DNA of 64,000 nucleotides from NCBI RefSeq assembly GCF_006334915.2, contig NZ_VDMA02000015.1:62001-126000 (forward strand). The letters are read 5' to 3'. This stretch comes from Microbispora catharanthi. GTDB taxonomy: Bacteria > Actinomycetota > Actinomycetes > Streptosporangiales > Streptosporangiaceae. This document shows positions 26,306-35,359 of this stretch, piece after piece. Every line of letters starts with the position of its first letter. The stretch's first letter is position 1. Below the pieces are notes generated by a model. That model saw only the letters and a list, made by a program, of their open reading frames with translations. It searched no databases and was not told the DNA's origin. The position numbers and the translations under genes are program-made.

Positions 26306-28123
26306 ATGCAGCTCAGGCGAACCCTCTCCCTGGCGGCAATGTGGGCGCTCGCGGCCGTCCTGATCGTCTTACCCTCGCGGGCGTCGGCCGCGCCACCGGA
26401 CGACGGCCCCTCCCGCGTCGCGTCCGACGTCTTCCCCGGGGCCAAGATCGGCCATCGGGCCGGCCCGGCCGCGCTTCCGTCCGCCTCGACGACCAAGGTG
26501 CAGGCGACCCCGCAACTGGTGGCCTGTGACGGCGACGGCACCAGCGGCAAGCGGGTGGAGGTGCTGTACGTACGCGAGTCGTCGATGCCCGACCGCTACG
26601 CGCAACTGCTGCCCATGTTCCGGGCCTGGCTGGCCGACGCGGACGACCAGTTCAACGACGGCGCGGCCACCTCCAGCCGCAGCCGGCACATCCGCTACGT
26701 GACCACATCGGTGTCCGGCGGTTGCGCTCCCGTCGTGCGCAACCTCGTGGTCCCGGCCGGTTCGCTGGCCGACTTCGACTCCAGCATCAACGCCGTGAAG
26801 GCCCTCGGCTACACCAGCACCGACCGGCACTACCTTATGCTCACCGAGGCCACCGTGATCTGCGGCGTGGGCGAGATCAAGGGCGACGACCTGACGACCG
26901 GGGCCGCCAACCTCAACAACGGCCTGGCCTACGCCCGGGTTGACGCCATCCCCGGGTGTTTCGGCGCCAACGCCATCGCCCACGAACTCGGGCACACCTT
27001 CGGCGCCGTACAGATGAGCGCCGCGCACTCCGACGGCAGCTGGCACTGCCTGGACCAGTGGGACCTCATGTGCTACGGCGGCACCCCGTCGTGGAACTGC
27101 CTCCAGTGGAACGACTACCGCCTGCCCGACTGCAACCGGGACGACTACTACAACGCCGCCCCGGCCGCCGGCAGCTACCTGGCCACGCACTGGAACACCG
27201 CCGACAGCGCCTACCTCATCGCCGGGAGCACGGCCGACAGCGACCCCCATCCCAAGGTCGGCAACACCTACGTCGTCACCAACGTGGCCACGGGAGGGGC
27301 GCTGGAGCCCATCGGCGCGTCCACCGGGGCGCTGACCGAGCTGAGCCAGCGCGCCCGTGTCGACACCCCCAGCCAGAAGTGGCTGATGGGCTACACGACC
27401 GGGCTGCAGTTCATCAACGTCGGCAGCCGCCTGTGCGCCGACAGCTCCTACAGCGGCACCACCCCCGGCACGACGCTGTTGCAGTACATCTGCAACGGCC
27501 AGGACGGCATGCGCTTCGCCTACCTGCCGGTCGGCACCAACACGTACGCCATCTTCGACTGGCTGTCGGGCCTGGCGCTGACCGCGACCGGCTCCTATCC
27601 CTCGCCCGTCACCCAGCAGACCTATACCGGCGCCACCAACCAGCAGTGGGTGTTCAACCAGGTCACCGGCATCGCCCCGGTCAACAACAGCGTCTACTAC
27701 CTGCAGGGTCGCGGCAGCCGCGACAACGCCGAGCCGGTCGGCGGCTCGACCGCCTCCGGCACGCTGGTCACCCACAACCTGCCGTCCGGGGCGACCAGCC
27801 AGCAGTGGCGGCTGCAGGCCACCGGGTCGTACTGGAACCTGGTGAACGTCAACAGCGCCAAGTGCCTGGACCTGGTTTCGGCCGGCACCGCGAACGGCGT
27901 GCAGATCAGGCAGGCGACCTGCGGCACCGCGACCAGCCAGCAATGGACGTTGCGGCGGGTCGCCGACGGCACGTTCTATCTGGTCAACCGCTTCAGCGGC
28001 AAGGTGCTCGACAGCCCTCCGGGCAGCGGCACCACCCTGGAGCAGCAGACGATCACCGGCAACACCGACGGCGGCCTCGGCATCGTCGCCGGTGACCAGA
28101 TCTGGTATCTGAACCCGGCCTGA
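26306..28123 (+). CDS. Secreted zinc metalloprotease with two ricin-type lectin domains
   Basis: 605 residues from ATG at 26306 behind GGGAG. Signal peptide 1-29. The peptidase domain (about 70-300) contains NAIAHELGHTFGAVQ (H226, E227, H230) with H241 as a possible third ligand; the spacing is not the metzincin HExxHxxGxxH. Two beta-trefoil lectin domains follow (about 315-455 and 460-605), each with Q-x-W repeats (QKWLM, QQWVF, QQWRL, QQWTL). It probably binds carbohydrate while digesting protein outside the cell. Confidence 0.88.
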   Translation: MQLRRTLSLAAMWALAAVLIVLPSRASAAPPDDGPSRVASDVFPGAKIGHRAGPAALPSASTTKVQATPQLVACDGDGTSGKRVEVLYVRESSMPDRYAQLLPMFRAWLADADDQFNDGAATSSRSRHIRYVTTSVSGGCAPVVRNLVVPAGSLADFDSSINAVKALGYTSTDRHYLMLTEATVICGVGEIKGDDLTTGAANLNNGLAYARVDAIPGCFGANAIAHELGHTFGAVQMSAAHSDGSWHCLDQWDLMCYGGTPSWNCLQWNDYRLPDCNRDDYYNAAPAAGSYLATHWNTADSAYLIAGSTADSDPHPKVGNTYVVTNVATGGALEPIGASTGALTELSQRARVDTPSQKWLMGYTTGLQFINVGSRLCADSSYSGTTPGTTLLQYICNGQDGMRFAYLPVGTNTYAIFDWLSGLALTATGSYPSPVTQQTYTGATNQQWVFNQVTGIAPVNNSVYYLQGRGSRDNAEPVGGSTASGTLVTHNLPSGATSQQWRLQATGSYWNLVNVNSAKCLDLVSAGTANGVQIRQATCGTATSQQWTLRRVADGTFYLVNRFSGKVLDSPPGSGTTLEQQTITGNTDGGLGIVAGDQIWYLNPA

Positions 28124-28131
28124 CGCTCCTC

Positions 28132-28163
28132 GCGGGCCGTCCGGAACCGTCCGGGCGGCCCGC
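28132..28163. terminator. Hairpin between convergent genes
   Basis: GCGGGCCG(T)CCGG pairs with CCGG(G)CGGCCCGC over a 6-base loop, with one internal mismatch. It lies 9 bases past the metalloprotease stop and can also end the DUF72 transcript from the other side. Confidence 0.7.
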
Positions 28164-28202
28164 CACCGCTGATCGCACGGGCCACTGAGCTCCAGCCGCG
28201 TC

Positions 28203-29117
28203 TCACGGTGCTCCGGCGGACGGCCTGGCGACGTCGGCGCCCCGCTCTTCGAGCAGTTCGACCAGGCGTGCGGCGTTGCGCTGGGAGTTGTCGGCGCAGC
28301 AGTTGTTGGTCAGCACGTGCGTGGTCGCCGTACGGGCGGCCAGGTCCGCGATCCGGCCGGCCCAGTGCCGGAGCTCCTCCTCCGAGTAGAGGTAGCCGAA
28401 CCGCTCCTCGATGACGCGGCTCGTCCACTTCTCCGAGTGACCGTGCAGGCGGACGACGGCGAGGTCGGAGGTGGCCGCGAGCACCGGAGGGACCGACGAG
28501 GGATATCCCTGCGGCATGTCCACTCCGACGTACGGCACGTCGTTGGCGGCCAGGAAGTCGAGGGTGTCCCCTCGGGTGGCCTCGTCCATCCAGGCCGCGT
28601 TGCGGAACTCGACGCACACGCGCATCGGCAGACAGCGGTCGCGGCATTCGAGGATGTAGCGGCGGTTCGCACCACCCGGCGGGAACCACTGCGGGAACTG
28701 GAACAGCACCGCGCCGAGTTTCCCCGTCTCGTGCAACGGCTCCAGCGCGCCGAGGAACCGGCGCCACACTTCCTCGACGACCTCAGGCGGGAGGTCGCGC
28801 CGGTAGAGCGTCCGTCTGGGCTCCCCCAGCACGGCCCGCAGGTCCCTGTAGAGCGCGGCCGGCCGGGTCGGATGCCCGGTGAGCAGGGAGAACGCCTTCA
28901 CATTGAAGGTGAAGTCCTTCGGCGTGCGGTCACGCCACAGCTCGGCCGTACGCCGGGCCGGCGGGTTGTAGTAGGTGGCGTCCACCTCCACCAGGGGAAA
29001 CCGGCTCGCGTAGTAGCCGAGCCTGGCCTCGGGTGTGGACGCCTCGGGCGGATACCAGCCCGAGGCGAGCAGCGACTTGTCCGTCCAGGAGGCCGTACCG
29101 ACCAAGATCTTGCCCAT
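28203..29117 (-). CDS. DUF72 (YecE-like) TIM-barrel protein, copy 1
   Basis: 304 residues, usual for the family. Signature blocks: LVGTASWTDKSLLASGWYP, SRFPLVEVDATYYNPP, FNVKAFSLLTGHPTR, VEFRNAAWM, VGVDMPQGYPS and VRLHGHSEKW, ending in HVLTNNCCADNS. The family is a metal-binding TIM barrel of unknown reaction. A close paralogue lies at 39589-40512. ATG at 29117 was chosen over an adjacent GTG. Confidence 0.9.
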   Translation of the reverse strand: MGKILVGTASWTDKSLLASGWYPPEASTPEARLGYYASRFPLVEVDATYYNPPARRTAELWRDRTPKDFTFNVKAFSLLTGHPTRPAALYRDLRAVLGEPRRTLYRRDLPPEVVEEVWRRFLGALEPLHETGKLGAVLFQFPQWFPPGGANRRYILECRDRCLPMRVCVEFRNAAWMDEATRGDTLDFLAANDVPYVGVDMPQGYPSSVPPVLAATSDLAVVRLHGHSEKWTSRVIEERFGYLYSEEELRHWAGRIADLAARTATTHVLTNNCCADNSQRNAARLVELLEERGADVARPSAGAP

Positions 29118-29233
29118 CACCGTCGCACGGTGCCCACCACAGTCGCAGGGGGCCGACTGCTTCAGCGGGCGGGGGATTCCGCGCTTCCTCCCTTCATGAT
29201 CCCCAGTGCCCCGAGTGACGAACGTGACGCGGA

Positions 29234-29914
29234 TCAGCGGCCGAAACCGGCCTCACGGGCTCGTACGATCGCCTGCGCCCGGTCGGCGACCTGCAGCTTC
29301 GCGAAGACGTTGGACACGTTGTTGCGCACCGTCTTGGGCGACAGCGACAGGCGCTCGGCGATGCGGGTGTTGGACAGGCCGGCCGCGATGAGATCGAGGA
29401 TCTCCCGTTCCCGCGCGGTGAGCTGCGGAAACGGGTCCTGCTCCCGCGGCCGGACGGCGGCGAGCCTGCTGAAGTAGCGGGTCACCCGCCCGGCCAGCGC
29501 GGGCCCGAAGATGACCTCGCCGCCGGCGACGGCGGCGACGGCCCGCAGGATCTCCGTCTGGTCGGCGCCCTTGAGCAGGTAACCACGGGCTCCGGCCAGC
29601 ATGGCCGCGAAGACGCTCTCGTCGTCCTCGTGCATGGTCAGCACGAGCACGTGGGTCTCCGGGCAGGTCTCCACGATGCGCTGGGTGGCCTGGACGCCGT
29701 CGAGCCGCGGCATCTGCAGGTCCATGACCACGACGCGCGGGCGGAGCGTCATCGCCTGGGCGACGGCCTCCTCGCCGTCGGCCGCGGTGCCGACCACCTC
29801 GACCTCACCCGTGGAGGCGAGCATCATCCGCAGGCCGTTGCGGTAGACGGGGTGGTCGTCGGCGAGCAGCACGGTGGGCATACCGGCGCCGTCGGGGGAC
29901 GGGCCGGCGGTCAT
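29234..29914 (-). CDS. NarL/FixJ-type response regulator
   Basis: 226 residues. Receiver domain about 13-130 with LLADDHPV, phosphoacceptor D65 in VVMDLQMPR and a conserved Lys in LLKGAD; LuxR-type HTH about 160-222 (LTAREREILDLIAAGLSNTRIAERLSLSPKTVRNNV). The start overlaps the kinase stop by 4 bases, so the two are co-translated and form a pair. Confidence 0.95.
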   Translation of the reverse strand: MTAGPSPDGAGMPTVLLADDHPVYRNGLRMMLASTGEVEVVGTAADGEEAVAQAMTLRPRVVVMDLQMPRLDGVQATQRIVETCPETHVLVLTMHEDDESVFAAMLAGARGYLLKGADQTEILRAVAAVAGGEVIFGPALAGRVTRYFSRLAAVRPREQDPFPQLTAREREILDLIAAGLSNTRIAERLSLSPKTVRNNVSNVFAKLQVADRAQAIVRAREAGFGR

Positions 29915-31944
29915 CGCGTCGCCTCCGCGGGAAGAACGGCGTGGACGCGGGTGCCGCCGCCGTCGCGGGAGGTGACGGAGCAGCTCCCGCCGAGCTCTTC
30001 CGCCCGCTCCCGCATGCCGAGCAGGCCCACGCCGACCAGGGCTCCCGGCCGCACCCCTCTCCCGTCGTCGAGCACCTCGACCTCCAGTTCGCTTCCGGTC
30101 GCCGTCAGGCGGACCTCGCAGGTGCCGGCGTCCGCGTGCCGCGCGACGTTGACCAGAGCCTCGCAGACGATCCGGTAGGCCGCCACCTCGGTCGCGGCCG
30201 GCAGTCCGGTCAGGTCGCCCGCGGCGTCCACGCGTACGGTCAGCCCGCCCTCCCGGAACCGGGTGGCCTCCTGCCGCAGCGCTCCCGCCAGGCCGAACTG
30301 GTCCAGGGCCGGTGGGCGCAGGTTGTGGACGAGCCGGCGTACGTCGCCGAGCACGGACGACAGGTCGGCCCGCACCTCGTGCAGCGCCTCGTGGGCGGCG
30401 CCGAGGTCCCGGGTCACCAGGTTGCCCGCGGCCTCGACCTTCAGCGCGGCGGCGGCGAGCGTGGGCCCCAGCCCGTCATGGAGGTCCCTGCGCAGCCTGC
30501 GGCGTTCCTCCTCGACGCCCGTCACCAGGCGTTCCCTGCTGTGCTGGAGCTCCTCGGCCAGGGCCGTGGCCCGTACGGCCGCCGCGGCCTGCCGTACGAC
30601 GTCGGCGAGCAGCCGCTGGTCGGCGTCGGCGAGCGGCGCGCCCGCGCGCGGGACGAGGACGAGGCGGCCGATCGGAGCCGCGCGGTAGGCGAAGGGAAGG
30701 ACGAGGACGTCGTCGCGCCGGGCGCCGTGCTCGACCACGAGCGTGCGGCCGTCGGCGCGGTCGAGTTCCACCCGCACGTACGGCGAGCGCAGCGCCGTGG
30801 ACACCGCCCCGGCCACGGTGAGCAGCAGTTCCTCCGGGCTCACCGACTCCTCAAGCCGCCGGGCCAGGGCCGAGACGACGTCGTACGGCTCCGCCCGCCC
30901 GGCGAGGACGCGGTCCACCCAGCGGCGGACCCGCTCGCGCAGCGGCGCGTAGACGACGGCGACCGCGGCGGCGGCGAGCACGGCCGCGACCGGCTCGTCG
31001 ATGAGCGCGCCCAGCCCCACGAAGACGGGGACGTCGATCGCGATGACGGCCACCGCCAGGCCGCCGTAGAGGAGGGTCCAGCCGAGCACGGGGTCGATGT
31101 CGTACAGCCGGTATCGGCCGACGGCCACCAGCACGGCGACGGCGATCGCCACCAGGGAGACGACGAACGTGAGGTCCTGCGGCGCCCCCTCGACCACGGC
31201 GGGCACGAAGATCAGCACGCCGTTGAGCAGGGCCGCCAGCAACATCCAGCGCAACTGTGCGCGCCGCGCGCCGGACGACCCCCGGAAGCGCCGGACGAAG
31301 GCCGCGAGCGACACCAGAAGGCTCAGCACCAGCGCCGCCGGGGTGAGGGCCATCGCGACCCGCCAGAAGGCGTCCGGCACAGGCGGCATCGGCAGGTCGA
31401 GCCCGGGGCCCCGCCACGGCTCCCCCGGCGACTGCACCCGCCACGGCACGGTGAGGAAGACGAGCACGGCGAGGCCGGTGGCGCCGAGCGACAGCGACGC
31501 GGTCCACCGCCAGCGCGGCGACGGCAGCCTGCCGTCGGGGAAGAGCAGCAGCACGAGCAGCGGCACCAGGTTGAGCAGCGGCCCGAGTCTCGCCCCCGCG
31601 TACACGGCGACGCCGGTCAGCGGCAGCGTGCCGCCGTGCCGGGTGAGGGACAGCACGGCGTAGCCGCCGGCGAGGCCGTTGAGGCAGGACACCGCGCCGC
31701 CGCCGATCAGCAGCCAGGTCATCGGGTGCGCGGGCAGGCGGGCGGCCAGCACCCCGCCGGCGACGGCGAGGGCCACGCCCGGAACGGTGGACGACCACAC
31801 GGCCCAGTCGAGCGGCTCGGGCCGGATCACCGGTCCGGTCGCGATCTCGATCCAGGTGGCGGACGCGGCGGCGACGACGGAAAGGGCCGCGAGCACGGTC
31901 GCGGCAACCCCGAGACGGCGATACGCGGCAGAAGGGCCGGGCAC
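29911..31944 (-). CDS. NarL-type sensor histidine kinase
   Basis: 677 residues. About ten hydrophobic helices in residues 10-335 form a membrane sensor with no large outside loop. A GAF-like segment (about 350-460) precedes the HisKA_3 dimerisation block RRDLHDGLGPTL (H489) and an HATPase domain ending in DDGRGV and GLLGMRERAEELGG. It phosphorylates the response regulator encoded downstream. The membrane-embedded sensor suggests it reads a membrane or lipid state; the target genes are not evident here. Confidence 0.93.
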   Translation of the reverse strand: MPGPSAAYRRLGVAATVLAALSVVAAASATWIEIATGPVIRPEPLDWAVWSSTVPGVALAVAGGVLAARLPAHPMTWLLIGGGAVSCLNGLAGGYAVLSLTRHGGTLPLTGVAVYAGARLGPLLNLVPLLVLLLFPDGRLPSPRWRWTASLSLGATGLAVLVFLTVPWRVQSPGEPWRGPGLDLPMPPVPDAFWRVAMALTPAALVLSLLVSLAAFVRRFRGSSGARRAQLRWMLLAALLNGVLIFVPAVVEGAPQDLTFVVSLVAIAVAVLVAVGRYRLYDIDPVLGWTLLYGGLAVAVIAIDVPVFVGLGALIDEPVAAVLAAAAVAVVYAPLRERVRRWVDRVLAGRAEPYDVVSALARRLEESVSPEELLLTVAGAVSTALRSPYVRVELDRADGRTLVVEHGARRDDVLVLPFAYRAAPIGRLVLVPRAGAPLADADQRLLADVVRQAAAAVRATALAEELQHSRERLVTGVEEERRRLRRDLHDGLGPTLAAAALKVEAAGNLVTRDLGAAHEALHEVRADLSSVLGDVRRLVHNLRPPALDQFGLAGALRQEATRFREGGLTVRVDAAGDLTGLPAATEVAAYRIVCEALVNVARHADAGTCEVRLTATGSELEVEVLDDGRGVRPGALVGVGLLGMRERAEELGGSCSVTSRDGGGTRVHAVLPAEATR

Positions 31945-32157
31945 GCGGTCCAGCGTGCCACAGGGCCGCCCTTCCCGGCATGGGACCGGTGTCCCGTTTC
32001 CGCCCGGGACGCGGGCCCCGGACCGGTGCGGGCGCGGTGGTGGCCCCGCTCTCTGTCGGCCCGGGACGCGGCGCGGAGACCGTGGTCACGGCACCACCGG
32101 TCGCGGCACGGCCGGAAGGGTCGCGCGACTAAGGCTTCCGCCAGGAGGGGAACGATC

Positions 32158-32787
32158 ATGTCCGTTCACATCACGCCCAGCAACGTCAATCCGCAGGAAC
32201 CGGCCGCGGCGGCGGCTTCGGCTCCGGCCGTGGCGGCGCCGCCCTGGACCCGGACAGCCGGAGTGCTACTGGCCGCCGGAGCGGCGGCCTGGGCGGCCGG
32301 CACGGTCGTCGTCGGCGACGACATCCAGAAGGGCATCCAAACGCTCGACACCGTGACCGGGATGCTGTTCGTCGCCGGGGTGTTCGGCTTCGTCGCGCTC
32401 GTGCTGGCCACCCGGGCCACCGGCGCCAGGTGGGGCCGGATCATCCCGGCGGGCCTGCTCGTGTCGCTTCCCGGCGCGTTCCTGCTGAACGCGCTCTCGT
32501 TCGGCTACGCCACCCACGACGACTTCCCGCTGTCTCTGATGATCCTCGACGCCTGCTGGCCGCTCAGCATGCTCGGCATGCTGGTCCTCGGCATCGCCGT
32601 GGCGGTCACCGGCCGTTACCGCGGCGCCCTGCGCTGGCTGCCGCTGCTCGCCGGGCTGTGGTTCCCGGTCACGATGGTGGCGCAGATCTTCGCCGGGTCC
32701 ACCGCCTCGGTGTGGGTGAGCGCCGCCTGGCTGCTGGCCACCCACGCCCACATCGGCGTCCGGCTCGCGCTGCGCCCCGCCGTCTGA
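32158..32787 (+). CDS. Six-helix membrane protein, unrecognised
   Basis: 209 residues from ATG at 32158 behind CAGGAGGGG. An Ala/Pro-rich head is followed by about six hydrophobic segments (33-50, 63-84, 95-117, 125-146, 155-173, 180-202). No motif I can name. Divergent from the histidine kinase with a 213-base spacer, so it could be a target of that pair. Confidence 0.75.
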   Translation: MSVHITPSNVNPQEPAAAAASAPAVAAPPWTRTAGVLLAAGAAAWAAGTVVVGDDIQKGIQTLDTVTGMLFVAGVFGFVALVLATRATGARWGRIIPAGLLVSLPGAFLLNALSFGYATHDDFPLSLMILDACWPLSMLGMLVLGIAVAVTGRYRGALRWLPLLAGLWFPVTMVAQIFAGSTASVWVSAAWLLATHAHIGVRLALRPAV

Positions 32788-32866
32788 CCGAACGCCGCAC
32801 GCCGGCCCTCACACCCGATGACATAGCCTGTGAGCAGGCAAAACGACGACCAGAGGAGAACCCGCC

Positions 32867-33154
32867 ATGGGTTCGCTCAGCCCTGTTCACTGGATGATCG
32901 TGTTCGTGGTGCTCGTGCTGCTCTTCGGCGCGAAGAGGCTGCCGGACACCGCGAAGGCCGTCGGGCAGTCGCTGCGGATCCTCAAGAGGGAGACCGGAAA
33001 GCTCGGCGACGAGGACGACGCCCCGGCCACCCGGGCCCGTACGGCACCCGTCTCCGCCGACGCCGAGGAGCGGCTGCGCGCGCTCGAAGAGGAGAACGCC
33101 CGGCTCAGGGCCGCGGCGGACACCGCGCGGCGGGACGAGCCCGAGGCCCGCTGA
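32867..33154 (+). CDS. tatA: Twin-arginine translocase subunit TatA/E-like
   Basis: 95 residues. One N-terminal helix (HWMIVFVVLVLLFG), the hallmark FGAKRLPD hinge, an amphipathic helix (TAKAVGQSLRILKRET) and an acidic, charged tail with a coiled-coil-like end. TatA oligomers form the pore for folded proteins. No tatB or tatC is adjacent, so this is an isolated, possibly extra TatA. ATG follows AGAGGAGAAC. Confidence 0.9.
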   Translation: MGSLSPVHWMIVFVVLVLLFGAKRLPDTAKAVGQSLRILKRETGKLGDEDDAPATRARTAPVSADAEERLRALEEENARLRAAADTARRDEPEAR

Positions 33155-33312
33155 GGCGTTCTCCGCGCCCTGCCGGTGGCGCCGCATGCCAAGAGCGAGC
33201 ACCGCACTCGGCGTCTCGGAGCGATCGACGCGACGTCGTGGGTGCATGGTCGCGTGCGGAAATCCGTCCGGTTCGCGCGAACCTTTCCTCGGGGCCCTGA
33301 CTCCAACAGGGC

Positions 33313-33831
33313 ATGAAGCTCACCCTCTCGCTCCGCGTCGTTCTCCCCGCCGCCGCGGCCGCCGCGTTGCTCTCCGCGGCGGCGCTCCCGGCCGACGCCG
33401 CCGCCATGCCGAAGTTCGCCACGCCCAAGCCTTACGGCACGTCGTTCCAGAGCGACCCCCACCATGACTTCACCAAGCACATTTCGCCGCGACACGACGG
33501 CATCCTGCGGGGCTGGGTCACGCACTACCGGTCCGGTGTGGCGGAATACGAGCCGATCAGGTGGGTGAAGGACAGCCACACCGAGGGGTACTTCGAGGGC
33601 CCGCCCGAGGGTGACGTCACGGCCTACGCCTCTCCCGTGGCGAAGAACGTGGTGTTCTACAGCGCCACCGGGTGCAAGGGCACCACGGTGACCGTGAAGA
33701 ACGGCGGCCTGGGGGCGAAGCGGTGCTCCCGGAGTGAGCTGGTCGCCCGGATGAAGTCCATGCATCATCCGGCGCTCATCACCGTCTATCGCGGCACGAT
33801 CGTCAAGGTGCAGGAGATCTACACCCCCTGA
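33313..33831 (+). CDS. Small secreted protein, unrecognised
   Basis: 172 residues. Signal peptide about 1-31 (SAAALPADAAA). The mature part is His- and aromatic-rich, has two cysteines (TGCKGTT, KRCSRSE) that could pair, and shows no family I know. A textbook terminator follows at 33873-33911. The ribosome site before ATG at 33313 is weak. Confidence 0.75.
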   Translation: MKLTLSLRVVLPAAAAAALLSAAALPADAAAMPKFATPKPYGTSFQSDPHHDFTKHISPRHDGILRGWVTHYRSGVAEYEPIRWVKDSHTEGYFEGPPEGDVTAYASPVAKNVVFYSATGCKGTTVTVKNGGLGAKRCSRSELVARMKSMHHPALITVYRGTIVKVQEIYTP

Positions 33832-33872
33832 GTCACCGAAAGACCGCCGGTCACCCGGCACCGCTCCGCGCA

Positions 33873-33911
33873 GGGCCGGACTTCCCGTTCCCCGGAAGTC
33901 CGGCCCTTTTT
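33873..33911 (+). terminator. Rho-independent terminator
   Basis: GGGCCGGACTTCC (33873-33885) pairs perfectly with 33894-33906 across an 8-base loop and is followed by TTTTT. It lies 42 bases past the stop of the small secreted protein. Confidence 0.92.
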
Positions 33912-33976
33912 CGCGCCCGCGCATTCGCACACGGGCCTTTCACGGCCCACGGACGGCCCCGGCTTGACGCCGACGA

Positions 33977-34012
33977 GGTTAGGTACACATACTTTGATTA
34001 TAGCATCTAACC
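33977..34012. promoter_or_regulatory. AT-rich promoter patch with GGTTAG/CTAACC arms
   Basis: GGTTAG (33977-33982) and CTAACC (34007-34012) flank an AT-rich core containing TTTGATTATAGCAT, a sharp local drop in GC. It is 16 bases before the broken ORF at 34029 and looks like a regulated promoter that outlived its gene. Confidence 0.5.
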
Positions 34013-34028
34013 AACGGAACGGGGTGAC

Positions 34029-34515
34029 ATGCTCGTGTCGGCCCGCGCCTGCGGTGCCTCGCTCGCACTGCTGGCGATCGGCGGCGGGCGGCGCATGCTG
34101 CGGTGCCCGCCGCCGGCGCGGTCGACGAGGACGACGGCTACCTGCTGACGGTCGTGAGCGACCTGCACGCGCCTGGCCGAGCTGGAACCCCGGCGTCTCC
34201 TCCGCGCGCCTGCGCGGCGACCTCGCCGTCGGCGCCACCTTCGACTGGCAGACACACGGGCTGGTCATCGCCTCGACGGTCGCCGAACTCGTCCCCGGCC
34301 GCCGCGTCGTCTGGGGCGGCCCGGCCCACGGCATCGAGGGCGTGCACGTCTGGACCTTCGAGGAGATCGACGGAGGGGTGCTCGTACGGACCCGGGAGTC
34401 GTGGGCGGGCCCGCCCGTCGAGGCCGACCCCGAGGGGATGCGGGCGGCGCTGGAGGGCTCGCTCCGGTCCTGGCTCGCCGCGCTCACGCAGACGGCGCTC
34501 AAGCAGACAAGGTGA
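34029..34515 (+). pseudogene. Gene debris: SRPBCC C-terminal part joined to other scraps
   Basis: From about 34173, one frame reads AWPSWNPGV, LRGDLAVGATFDW, GRRVVWGG, HVWTFEEIDGGVLVRTRESW and ends at 34515. This is the body of a SRPBCC (START-like) protein lacking its first strand and helix. Just upstream another frame reads VDEDDGYLLTVVSDLHAP, reminiscent of the carotenoid-oxygenase family (EDDGxLL). The ATG at 34029 after the promoter patch stops in neither frame as a sensible protein. I read this as a deletion junction between two genes. Confidence 0.6.
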
Positions 34516-34585
34516 TGATCCCTCTGACCCGGCAGACGTGATGAGGCGGGAGACGCCGATGAGAGGCACTCACCATAATGAGAGG

Positions 34586-35278
34586 ATGTCAACGCCGCGA
34601 CAGCGCTACCGAGACCAGGTCCGTTCAGAGATCAAGCAGATCGCCCTCGTGCAGATCGGCGAGGGCGGGGCGGCGGCGCTGAGCCTGAACGCGGTGGCGA
34701 AACAGCTCGGCGTCACGGGCCCGGCGCTTTACAAGTACTTCCGCAGCCGCGACGACCTGCTGACCGAGCTGATCCTGGAGGGCTTCGACGAGGTCGCGGC
34801 GGCCGTACGGGCCGCCGCCGGCGAGGGCGCGCCGCGGGAGCGGCTGCACGCGCTGGCCCGGGCCTTCCACGGATGGGCGGTGGCCAATCCGCACCTGTTC
34901 CAGTTGCTGGCCGGCACGCCCTCTCCCGGCTACCAGGCTCCCCCGGAGAGCGTGCTGCGGGCCCAGAACGTGCTCGGGCCCTTCCTTCCGGTGTTCGCCG
35001 GGGGGCACTGCCGACCGGGGACCGAACCGCTGCGGGAGCAGATGCGGCGGTGGGTGGAGGAGAGCTCGGCGGTCGCCGAGTGGGTGCGCGCGTTCGCCCC
35101 GGAAGGGGATCCGGCTACCGCTCTCACCGGAACCGTGATGGCCTGGTCACAGCTCCAGGGCGTGGTGAGCCTGGAGGTCCAGGGGCAGTTCGCCGGGATG
35201 GGTCACAGCGGGGCCACCCTGCTCGACGCCGTCATGGACGCTCTCGCCGACAGCATGGGCCTGCTCGCCCCCCAGTGA
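34586..35278 (+). CDS. TetR-family regulator with WHG-type C-terminus
   Basis: 230 residues from ATG at 34586 (GAGAGG just ahead). N-terminal HTH about 12-60 (SLNAVAKQLGVTGPALYKYFRSRDDLLTEL), then FHGWAVANPHLFQLLAGTP, typical of the TetR_C_13/WHG domain. It may once have controlled the broken genes just upstream. The effector is unknown. Confidence 0.92.
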   Translation: MSTPRQRYRDQVRSEIKQIALVQIGEGGAAALSLNAVAKQLGVTGPALYKYFRSRDDLLTELILEGFDEVAAAVRAAAGEGAPRERLHALARAFHGWAVANPHLFQLLAGTPSPGYQAPPESVLRAQNVLGPFLPVFAGGHCRPGTEPLREQMRRWVEESSAVAEWVRAFAPEGDPATALTGTVMAWSQLQGVVSLEVQGQFAGMGHSGATLLDAVMDALADSMGLLAPQ

Positions 35279-35359
35279 CACGCCTCCGGTGACGCGGCTC
35301 CGGAGGCGCGGCTCCGGCCGATAGGCGCCCCTCACCGGCCGGACCTCGGATCTGCCTCT

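Noticed and set aside
34103-34585. N-terminal extension of the TetR protein in the same frame
   Set aside because: Runs through gene debris without a stop by GC bias; ATG at 34586 has a ribosome site and begins the normal TetR start.
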